A stretch of DNA of 5,265 nucleotides from Solirubrobacterales bacterium (GTDB taxonomy: Bacteria; Actinomycetota; Thermoleophilia; Solirubrobacterales; 70-9): contig JACDBR010000124.1 of the NCBI GenBank assembly GCA_013694825.1, positions 1 through 5,265 on the forward strand, given 5' to 3'. Each line of letters begins with the position of its first letter. The first letter of the stretch is position 1. Under the pieces are notes generated by a model that did not search any database, was not told the origin of the DNA, and saw only the letters and a list, made by a program, of their open reading frames with translations. Below are positions 1 through 4,866 of this stretch, piece by piece. The translations under genes and the position numbers were made by a program.

Positions 1-453
1 GACCAGTGCCGAGGCCAGGTCGAGGCGCCGCCGCATCCCTCCCGAGTAGGTGCCGACCCGCCGATCGGCGGCAGCTTCGAGCCCGACCCGCTCGAGCAGC
101 GCGTCGCCGGCTCGCCTGCCCTCGGCGCGCGCCATCCCGTGAAGAGTCGCCTGGAGGCGGATCAGCTCGCGGCCGGTCATCAGCGGGTCAAGCGCCGCCT
201 CCTGGAGGGCGACGCCGATCGTCGCCCTGACCTTCGCGTCCTCGGCGACCACATCATGGCCGAGGACGCGCGCGGTGCCGCCGGTCGGGCGCAGCAGCGT
301 GGTCAGCATCCGCACCGTGGTCGTCTTGCCGGCACCGTTGGGGCCGAGGAAGGCGTAGATCTCGCCCTCGGCGACGTCGATGTCGACCCCGTCGACTGCC
401 CGGATGCCACCGGCGAAGGCACGCTCGAGACCGCTGGCTTCGATCGCCCCCAC
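1..453 (-). CDS. ABC transporter ATP-binding protein, DrrA-like (N-terminal part, cut by window edge)
   Basis: This is the nucleotide-binding subunit of an ABC-2 type exporter, which hydrolyses ATP at the inner face of the membrane to drive drug, lipid or polymer export by a separate permease. The reverse strand from GTG at 453 reads 151 codons without a stop to the window edge. Visible motifs are a Walker A GPNGAGKTTT at residues 37-46, a Q-loop glutamine at 84 within GVALQEAALDPLMTG, and the ABC signature YSGGMRRRLDLASALV from residue 136. Walker B and the H-loop lie beyond the left edge. The Q-loop context and the SGGMRRRLDLA signature are typical of the daunorubicin-resistance (DrrA/CcmA-like) group. 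The permease gene would be expected further left. No Shine-Dalgarno is seen; a TATCCT hexamer ends 8 nt before the GTG, suggesting a leaderless mRNA. A TTG three codons upstream is an alternative start. The family is certain; the substrate cannot be told. Confidence 0.93.
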   Translation of the reverse strand, partial: MGAIEASGLERAFAGGIRAVDGVDIDVAEGEIYAFLGPNGAGKTTTVRMLTTLLRPTGGTARVLGHDVVAEDAKVRATIGVALQEAALDPLMTGRELIRLQATLHGMARAEGRRAGDALLERVGLEAAADRRVGTYSGGMRRRLDLASALV

Positions 454-461
454 GGACGGCA

Positions 462-467
462 AGGATA
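462..467 (-). promoter_or_regulatory. Candidate -10 box of the ABC ATPase gene
   Basis: Read on the minus strand this is TATCCT, matching the actinobacterial TANNNT -10 pattern. Eight bases separate it from the GTG start at 453, so transcription would begin at or within a base or two of the start codon. No convincing -35 element is visible. This is an inference from spacing and from the absence of a ribosome binding site. Confidence 0.35.
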
Positions 468-486
468 GTGACGGCCAAGCGGCGAA

Positions 487-492
487 TAATGT
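487..492 (+). promoter_or_regulatory. Candidate -10 box of the secreted-protein gene
   Basis: TAATGT lies in the short AT-rich patch of the 107-bp divergent intergenic region (454-560). It is the only good TANNNT match on the plus strand before the ATG at 561. It would give a leader of roughly 60 nt that contains the inverted repeat at 508-542. No clear -35 element is seen. Confidence 0.25.
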
Positions 493-507
493 GGGCGAGG
501 ACTTGCT

Positions 508-542
508 CGGCCCCGCTGCGACCGCAACCCGCAAAGGGGCCG
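508..542 (+). repeat. Inverted repeat in the leader of the secreted-protein gene
   Basis: CGGCCCC (508-514) pairs perfectly with GGGGCCG (536-542) across a 21-base loop, and the loop holds a small TGC/GCA pairing of its own. The repeat lies 18 bases before the ATG at 561. It could be an RNA hairpin in the leader or an operator between the divergent genes. In DNA this rich in G and C, seven-base arms can also occur by chance. Confidence 0.3.
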
Positions 543-560
543 CGTGTTCTGAACTGTTCG

Positions 561-1358
561 ATGGCAAAAGCATCGCCGACAAGCCGCCGCGCCCTCCTCG
601 GCGCCCTGATCGCCCTCGCGGCGGCGCTCCTGGCCATGGCGGCATGGGCCGTCCTACAAGGGGAGCCTGCCGGCGCTGTGAAGACGAAGGTGCTGGGCCG
701 CTCCAGCGGCCCGGCCAGGAACCTTTGCCCCAAGGGCAACTGCCGCCAGGTCATCGTCCGGGTGACCACCTACCAAGCTCAGCTCAACGGCAAGCGGGGC
801 CCGACGAAGGTTCCACGAGACGGCCACATTGTCGCTTTCGGGATGGACCTCGGACAGCCGAGCAAGATGTCCCGGAAGAGCCTCGCCAGGGATTATGGCG
901 GCAAGGCCACGGCTCAGCTGGCGATCCTCAACAAGCAGCGCAAGGGCCGGCTCAAGCTGCTCCGGAAGAGTAATGATGTTGAGGTGGAACGCTTTCTCAA
1001 TGAGCAGCCGAGGTACGCGCTCAAGCAGCCGCTCCGAGTCAATAGAGGCGACATCGTCGGCCTCACTACGCCGACCTGGCTGCCGACCCTCGGCAAGAAG
1101 GACGACAGCATCTGGCGGGCGAGCCAGAACCCCGACGACCCTGACCAGTGCGGCCGAACTCGATTCCTCAAGCGGGAGAGCCGCCCACACCGCAAGCTGG
1201 GCAGCACGCGTCGGTATCGCTGTGGCTACAGGAACCGAATCCTTTACTGGGCCTACTTCGTCGCCAAGCGCGACGGCGACGGCGGTGGAGGCGGCGGCAA
1301 CCGCGCGACCGTGATCGGCGAGCAGCCGAGCCTGCCCTCCGGCGGCGTCAAGCCCTGA
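561..1358 (+). CDS. Secreted or membrane-anchored protein of unknown function, LYWAYF-type
   Basis: The product is 265 residues. An N-terminal basic stretch (K3, R9, R10) precedes a hydrophobic segment at about 11-32, which is a signal peptide or single membrane anchor. Residues 56-236 then form a compact domain with no enzyme motif I recognise. It has four cysteines (C56, C61, C197, C221) that could make two disulfides outside the cell, the motifs RVNRGDIVGLTTPTWLPTL (159-177) and ILYWAYF (227-233), and a high Lys/Arg content. The tail has a Gly run (241-246) and ends in PSGGVKP. I recall similar uncharacterised secreted proteins in Solirubrobacterales, with the same GDIVALTTPTW and LLYWAYF motifs; this is from memory, not searched. 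The frame stays open upstream to 468, but ATG 561 is chosen because it places the hydrophobic segment at the N-terminus. No good Shine-Dalgarno precedes it. The gene is divergent from the ABC ATPase and convergent with the lipoprotein gene. Confidence 0.82.
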   Translation: MAKASPTSRRALLGALIALAAALLAMAAWAVLQGEPAGAVKTKVLGRSSGPARNLCPKGNCRQVIVRVTTYQAQLNGKRGPTKVPRDGHIVAFGMDLGQPSKMSRKSLARDYGGKATAQLAILNKQRKGRLKLLRKSNDVEVERFLNEQPRYALKQPLRVNRGDIVGLTTPTWLPTLGKKDDSIWRASQNPDDPDQCGRTRFLKRESRPHRKLGSTRRYRCGYRNRILYWAYFVAKRDGDGGGGGGNRATVIGEQPSLPSGGVKP

Positions 1359-1370
1359 CCCGCTGACGAG

Positions 1371-1793
1371 CTAGCCGCAGGCCTCCGGGTTTCGCTCGCA
1401 CTCCTGCTCGAACTCGTCGGCGGGACTGCCCTCCGGCGGCGGAGTGTCGTTCTTCTCGGAGTCCTCCTTCTCTGGGTCGGGCGGGCTGACCCCGCCGTCC
1501 GGCTTCGTGGAGGTGGTGGTCGTGGTCGGCGTCGTCGCGGTGGTCGTAGGCGCGGTTGAGGTGCTCTGAGTGGAGGTCGAGGCCGTCGATGTCGTCGTCG
1601 TCGGCTGCGAGGAGGTCGTGCTGGTGGTCGATGGCTGCTCGGTCGTCGTGCTGGAGCTGCTGGTCGAGCTCGCCGTCTCCTCTTCATCGCCGCAGCCCGC
1701 GAGCCCGCTGGAGGCGAGGATGATCGCGACAACCGCGGCGCTCAACCGTCGCCGAGCAACTGGCGCCGGGAGGGCGACGCGCCGCTCGCTCAC
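1371..1793 (-). CDS. Putative lipoprotein with Ser/Thr-rich linker
   Basis: The product is 140 residues from a GTG start. A basic N-terminus (RRVALPAPVARRR) is followed by a hydrophobic stretch at about 17-33 and a lipobox LAGC, so C34 would be lipidated and the protein held on the outer face of the membrane. Residues 40 to about 96 are almost only Ser and Thr with some Pro and Ala, a flexible spacer of the sort often O-glycosylated in actinobacteria. The C-terminal 40 residues are charged and mostly acidic (PDPEKEDSEKND and DEFEQECERNPEACG) with two cysteines, C132 and C139. No catalytic domain is visible. The start codon overlaps the stop of the upstream zinc-ribbon gene as GTGA, which fixes the start and indicates translational coupling. 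Function unknown; the layout suggests a tethered sensor, wall anchor or short surface peptide. Confidence 0.8.
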   Translation of the reverse strand: MSERRVALPAPVARRRLSAAVVAIILASSGLAGCGDEEETASSTSSSSTTTEQPSTTSTTSSQPTTTTSTASTSTQSTSTAPTTTATTPTTTTTSTKPDGGVSPPDPEKEDSEKNDTPPPEGSPADEFEQECERNPEACG

Positions 1794-2065
1794 GAGCCCG
1801 GTTCGAGTGCCGGTTGGCGCAGGCCGCAGTACGGGCAGTCGGAGACGTCGAGGCCGAGCAGCTGGTCGCAGCGGCGGCATGCCCGCAGGTTCTCGGGCGT
1901 GCGAAGCAGCGAGGACTCCGAGGGCGCGAGCGGGAGCGTGCGGGTGACGGGCTCCATCTCCTCGCCGGTCTCGCGGTCGATGTAGACCCCGTCGGCGTTG
2001 ACCGGCGCCAGCCGCTCGCGGCCCGAGGCGCGGGCGCGCAGCCGGTAGATCTGCTGGCGGTTCAC
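1790..2065 (-). CDS. Small zinc-ribbon protein
   Basis: The product is 91 residues from a GTG at 2065. The C-terminal third holds two CxxC knuckles, CRRC (63-66) and CPYC (77-80), separated by ten residues, the pattern of a zinc ribbon that binds one Zn ion. The N-terminal two thirds (NRQQIYRLRARASGRERLAPV, then NADGVYIDRETGEEMEPV) is hydrophilic, with no signal peptide, so the protein is probably cytoplasmic. It could bind nucleic acid or a protein partner, but no specific family is recognised. A TTG at 2074 is an in-frame alternative start, but it lies inside the candidate -10 box, and the GTG at 2065 sits 7 bases after that box, fitting a leaderless start. It is the first gene of a two-gene unit with the lipoprotein, overlapping it by 4 bases. 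Confidence 0.8.
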   Translation of the reverse strand: MNRQQIYRLRARASGRERLAPVNADGVYIDRETGEEMEPVTRTLPLAPSESSLLRTPENLRACRRCDQLLGLDVSDCPYCGLRQPALEPGS

Positions 2066-2072
2066 GGGCCGC

Positions 2073-2078
2073 AATATA
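2073..2078 (-). promoter_or_regulatory. Candidate -10 box of the zinc-ribbon/lipoprotein unit
   Basis: On the minus strand this reads TATATT, a close match to the -10 consensus and a rare AT island here. Seven bases separate it from the GTG at 2065, so the transcript would start at the start codon. No clear -35 element is visible at the usual distance. Confidence 0.5.
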
Positions 2079-2157
2079 TCCGCGGGGGCGGCGAGCGAGA
2101 GACCGCCCGGGAGTTCCGCGTGTGCGGCGAGCGCGAGGATGGCCTCCGGCCAACGTC

Positions 2158-2196
2158 GTCCTGCTTTGGGGTCGCAATGCGACTACAAAGCAGGAC
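2158..2196. repeat. 39-bp nested palindrome between divergent genes
   Basis: Perfect 11-base arms GTCCTGCTTTG (2158-2168) and CAAAGCAGGAC (2186-2196) enclose a second perfect inverted repeat, GTCGC (2171-2175) and GCGAC (2179-2183), around the trinucleotide AAT. The two steps are joined by a G/A mismatch and a G/T wobble. The element lies in the 157-bp gap between the divergent zinc-ribbon and glycosyltransferase genes, ending 14 bases before the candidate -10 box of the latter, so it covers that promoter's -35 area. It could be an operator, a REP-like dispersed palindrome or a terminator-like hairpin. It is followed by no T tract. Confidence 0.85.
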
Positions 2197-2210
2197 AGTG
2201 CCGGGCGAAA

Positions 2211-2216
2211 TACGGT
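2211..2216 (+). promoter_or_regulatory. Candidate -10 box of the glycosyltransferase gene
   Basis: TACGGT fits TANNNT and is followed by exactly six bases (GCGCCG) before ATG 2223. This is textbook spacing for a leaderless transcript beginning at the start codon. The expected -35 position falls within the right arm of the palindrome at 2186-2196 and has no TTGACA-like sequence, so the promoter may need an activator. Confidence 0.45.
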
Positions 2217-2222
2217 GCGCCG

Positions 2223-3893
2223 ATGCGGGTCCTGATCTTCCACGCCTTCCTGCTTCGCGGCACGGGCTCCAACGTCTACAACGCCAGCCTTGCTCCCGCC
2301 TTGGCGCGGCTCGGCCACGAGGTCCACCTGCTCTGCCAGGACCGTTCTGCCGCCGATCTGCCCTGGGTCGATCGCTACGTGGAGCTCGTTGCGGATCGGC
2401 AGCCGGCGCCGATCAAGGACGAGGACAAAGGCGGGGAAGGCGGAAGCGTCTCGGTTTGGATCCCCGAGATCGGAGGCCTGCTTCCCGTCTACGTCAAGGA
2501 TGCCTACGAGGGCTTCGAGGTCAAGACCTTCACCGAGCTGAGCGAGGCCGAGCTCGACCGCTACCTCGAGGCCAACGTAGCCGCCGTGCGATCAGTCGCC
2601 GAGGCGGCCGGAGGCATCGACGCGGCGCTCGCCAACCACCTCGTCATGGGGCCCGCGATCCTCGCCCGGGCCGGACTCGGCGAAGGCGACGGCGGTCCGG
2701 GCTTCGCGGTCAAGGTCCACGGCTCGGCGCTCGAGTACGCCGTCAAGCCGGAGCCCGATCGCTTCCTCCCCTACGCGCTCGAAGGAGCCAGGGCCGCCTC
2801 CGCCATCCTCGCCGGCTCCCGCCACACGGCGGAGTCGCTCTGGCAGGCCCTCGACGACGAGACGATCAGGGCAAAGACTCGCCTCGGCCCCCCAGGCGTA
2901 GACACCGAGCTTTTCTCCCCCGTCCCGCCTGAGGTCCGCCGAACAAGACTGATCGAGCTCGCCACTAGCCTCTCACCGGAGCGTGCTGGTCAGCGGGTGG
3001 CGGGGGGCGGGGGCCCCCCGACAGGACCCGCTGCCGATACGCCACGTCCCGCTGTCGATCCCCCAGGACCCGCCGCCGATGCGCCCGAGCCCGCGGTCTG
3101 GGGCCGCGACCCGGCCCGCGCAGCTGTGGCGATCAGGCACCTTGCCGCGGCCGAAGGCCCGCGCGTGGTCTTCGTCGGCAAGCTGATCGTCTCCAAGGGC
3201 GTCGATCTGCTGCTGGCCGCCTGGCCGCTCGTTCACCGAGCCCAGCCGGCCAGCCGACTGATTGTGGTCGGCTTCGGCGAGTACGCCGAGGGACTCGAGC
3301 GCCTTTGGGCGGCACTGTCTTCCGGCGACCTCGACCAAGCCCGGGAGATCGCCGCCGCCGGCCGTGGCCTCGAAGGCGGGGAGCCCTCGCCGCTCGCCAT
3401 CCTCTCGGCCTTCCTCGCCGAGCCCCCCGACGGATACCTCGAAGCCGCTGAGGCGGCCGTGGACAGCGTCGAGCCGGCCGGCCGGCTCGAGCACGGCGAG
3501 GTGGCGCGGCTGATTCCCAGCTGCGACGCGCTCGTCTTCCCGAGCACATTCCCGGAGGCCTTCGGAATGGTCGCCGCCGAGGCCGCCTCGGCCGGCGTGC
3601 TCCCGGTCTCGGCCGATCACTCGGGGATGGCTGAGGTCAGCGGCGAGCTGGCGGCCGGCCTCGAGCCGAGACTGGCCGACCTCGTCTCGTTCCCGCTTGG
3701 CATCGGCGCGGTCGAGGCGATCGCGAGCCGGGTCGAGCGCTGGCTCGCGCTGCCAGAGGCCGAGCGCGCCGCCACCGGCGGGGCGCTCCGCGAGGTGGTG
3801 GCGCGGCTGTGGAGCTGGGAGGGCGTCGCGCGGAGCGTGCTCGCGGCCTCGGCCGGCAAGCTCGATCGGCTGACTCTCGTGACGCCCCGGTGA
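2223..3893 (+). CDS. GT-B fold glycosyltransferase, GT4-like
   Basis: This 556-residue protein should transfer a sugar from a nucleotide-sugar donor to an acceptor, probably at the cytoplasmic side of the membrane. The N-terminal Rossmann domain opens with MRVLIFHAFLLRGTGSNVYN and continues GHEVHLLCQD; VKVHGSALEY (163-172) is the usual His-Gly region near the cleft. The C-terminal donor domain begins FVGKLIVSKGVDLLLAAW (317-334), whose basic residues K320 and K325 are placed to bind the donor phosphates, and has the EX7E signature E445-E453 in PEAFGMVAAEAASAGVLPV. It is longer than the common 370-420 residues because of a Pro/Ala linker at about 259-295 between the domains and an extra helical stretch at about 362-416. 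The frame is open back to ATG 2139, but ATG 2223 starts exactly at the first beta strand and follows a candidate -10 box. Donor and acceptor are unknown; it stands alone, without other polysaccharide genes in view. Confidence 0.92.
   Translation: MRVLIFHAFLLRGTGSNVYNASLAPALARLGHEVHLLCQDRSAADLPWVDRYVELVADRQPAPIKDEDKGGEGGSVSVWIPEIGGLLPVYVKDAYEGFEVKTFTELSEAELDRYLEANVAAVRSVAEAAGGIDAALANHLVMGPAILARAGLGEGDGGPGFAVKVHGSALEYAVKPEPDRFLPYALEGARAASAILAGSRHTAESLWQALDDETIRAKTRLGPPGVDTELFSPVPPEVRRTRLIELATSLSPERAGQRVAGGGGPPTGPAADTPRPAVDPPGPAADAPEPAVWGRDPARAAVAIRHLAAAEGPRVVFVGKLIVSKGVDLLLAAWPLVHRAQPASRLIVVGFGEYAEGLERLWAALSSGDLDQAREIAAAGRGLEGGEPSPLAILSAFLAEPPDGYLEAAEAAVDSVEPAGRLEHGEVARLIPSCDALVFPSTFPEAFGMVAAEAASAGVLPVSADHSGMAEVSGELAAGLEPRLADLVSFPLGIGAVEAIASRVERWLALPEAERAATGGALREVVARLWSWEGVARSVLAASAGKLDRLTLVTPR
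3023..3106 (+). repeat. Two-copy 42-bp tandem repeat within the glycosyltransferase linker
   Basis: Two imperfect 42-bp copies (3023-3064 and 3065-3106), each beginning AGGACCCGC, encode GPAADTPRPAVDPP and GPAADAPEPAVWGR (residues 268-295). The period is a multiple of three, so gain or loss of a copy keeps the frame. This is the flexible hinge between the two GT-B domains. Confidence 0.75.
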
Positions 3894-3919
3894 GGCACCG
3901 TCGCGAAACCCTGAAACCG

Positions 3920-3948
3920 GCTTCAAGTGGCGCTTCGCACGATGAAGC
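3920..3948 (+). terminator. Weak hairpin after the glycosyltransferase gene
   Basis: GCTTCA (3920-3925) pairs with TGAAGC (3943-3948), and inside it GTG (3927-3929) pairs with CAC (3938-3940) around a small loop. It begins 27 bases after the stop codon of the glycosyltransferase gene and ends 29 bases before the candidate coxB -10 box. No T tract follows, so intrinsic termination would be inefficient. It may instead be a 3' end stabiliser or chance. Confidence 0.3.
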
Positions 3949-3977
3949 TGAGCTAAAGCCCGCGCCTCCCGCATGAT

Positions 3978-3983
3978 TACAAT
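3978..3983 (+). promoter_or_regulatory. Candidate -10 box of the coxBA operon
   Basis: TACAAT is a strong -10 match in the 99-bp gap between the glycosyltransferase and coxB. Nine bases separate it from the GTG at 3993, so the leader would be absent or only a few bases long. No clear -35 element is seen. Confidence 0.45.
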
Positions 3984-3992
3984 GCCGGTCCG

Positions 3993-4811
3993 GTGACCCG
4001 CGGGACGTATCTCAAGCTCGGCGGCCTATCGCTGCTGGTCGGCACGGTTTCGTCGGTGATCATGTTGATCCCCGACTGGAACGGCCAGGCGGCCTCGGTC
4101 GAGGCGGGTCCGATAGACCGCCTGCTCGACGTGATGATCGTGATCTCCTCCTATGTCTTCGCGGTCGTGATGGTCGCGCTCTTCTACGCGCTCTGGCGCT
4201 TCCGAGCCAAGCCCGGCGACGAGTCCGACGGCGAGCCGATCCACGGCAACACCAAGCTCGAGATCGCTTGGACCGCGATCCCGACGATCATCGTCCTGGC
4301 GGCGGCGATCTACAGCTGGGTCATCCTCGAGGACATCGAGGCCAAGGGCGAGGACGCGATGCCGATCGATGTCACCGCGCAGCAGTTTGCGTGGACCTTC
4401 GACTATCCCGAGGAGGGGATCAGCTCCGACGAGCTCCACGTCCCAGTCGACCAGCAGCTCGAGCTCAAGCTCCAGACGCTCGACGTGATCCACTCCTTCT
4501 GGGTTCCCGAGTGGCGGATCAAGCGCGACATCGTCAGGCAGCCTGGGACGCCCAGCAGCGAGGTCGATGACGACGTGGTCGTGACGCCCAACGAGGAGGA
4601 CGAGTTCACGCTCACGTGCACCGAGCTCTGCGGGCTCGGGCATACGACGATGCGCGCGATCGTCGTCGTCGAGTCGCAGGAGGAGTTCGACCAGTGGGTC
4701 GCCGAGCAGAAGCAAAGCGGCGAGACCCAGGGCTCGGAGGGCAGCTCTCAGAACGACGACACCAGCTCGGAGCCGCCGACCCCGACCGAGGAAGGAAGCG
4801 CGTCCGAGTAG
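3993..4811 (+). CDS. coxB: Cytochrome c oxidase subunit II
   Basis: Subunit II takes electrons from cytochrome c through its binuclear CuA centre and passes them to haem a in subunit I. The 272-residue protein has a hydrophobic N-terminal segment (about 9-27; signal peptide or extra helix), two membrane helices (about 46-68 and 92-112), then an extracytoplasmic cupredoxin domain. CuA ligands are all present: H167 in IHSFWVPEW, then C209, E211, C213, H217 and M220 in [12 protein letters not shown]. The aromatic electron-entry motif appears as [10 protein letters not shown] (130-139). H167 and C209 are 42 residues apart, against 35 in the bovine protein, owing to an acidic loop around [10 protein letters not shown]. 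The C-terminal 30 residues are Ser/Glu/Thr-rich and disordered-looking. Start GTG 3993 is the only one that retains the N-terminal segment; both nearby ATGs (3973, 3982) are out of frame. No Shine-Dalgarno is seen. coxA follows after 55 bp, surely in the same operon. Alternative names: ctaC. Confidence 0.97.
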   Translation: MTRGTYLKLGGLSLLVGTVSSVIMLIPDWNGQAASVEAGPIDRLLDVMIVISSYVFAVVMVALFYALWRFRAKPGDESDGEPIHGNTKLEIAWTAIPTIIVLAAAIYSWVILEDIEAKGEDAMPIDVTAQQFAWTFDYPEEGISSDELHVPVDQQLELKLQTLDVIHSFWVPEWRIKRDIVRQPGTPSSEVDDDVVVTPNEEDEFTLTCTELCGLGHTTMRAIVVVESQEEFDQWVAEQKQSGETQGSEGSSQNDDTSSEPPTPTEEGSASE

Positions 4812-4829
4812 GGCGTCGCTCGAGGGAGG

Positions 4830-4856
4830 CTCAGGTAAGTTGCCAGCGGCACTGAG
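4830..4856 (+). promoter_or_regulatory. Possible hairpin over the coxA ribosome binding site
   Basis: CTCAG (4830-4834) pairs with CTGAG (4852-4856), and TGCC (4841-4844) pairs with GGCA (4848-4851) around AGC. The right arm overlaps the GAGGG (4854-4858) that precedes ATG 4867 by eight bases. A stronger GAGGGAGG (4822-4829) lies ten bases before an in-frame TTG at 4840. The gap may therefore hold two competing translation starts. Confidence 0.3.
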
Positions 4857-4866
4857 GGCACCGGGA

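Noticed and set aside
254..769. Open minus-strand frame of 171 codons overlapping the ABC ATPase and the secreted-protein gene
   Set aside because: It is out of frame with the clear ABC motifs and has an Arg-rich composition typical of a shadow frame in GC-rich DNA.
1500..1690. Repetitive GTC/GTCG tract that could look like a CRISPR array or satellite
   Set aside because: There are no regular repeat and spacer units; the pattern is the reverse complement of Ser/Thr codons in the lipoprotein linker.
2139..2222. Upstream ATG 2139 as the start of the glycosyltransferase, adding 28 residues
   Set aside because: The extra segment would encode the palindrome, precedes a clean beta-strand start at MRVLIFHAF, and leaves the TACGGT spacing unexplained.
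1814..2932. Long plus-strand open frame of 372 codons
   Set aside because: It crosses the divergent promoter region and palindrome and becomes Arg/Gly-rich nonsense opposite or alongside genes with recognisable domains.
2973..3974. Minus-strand open frame of 333 codons opposite the glycosyltransferase
   Set aside because: The plus strand carries the EX7E and GKL-KG motifs; the minus frame has no domain and exists only because stops are rare in GC-rich DNA.
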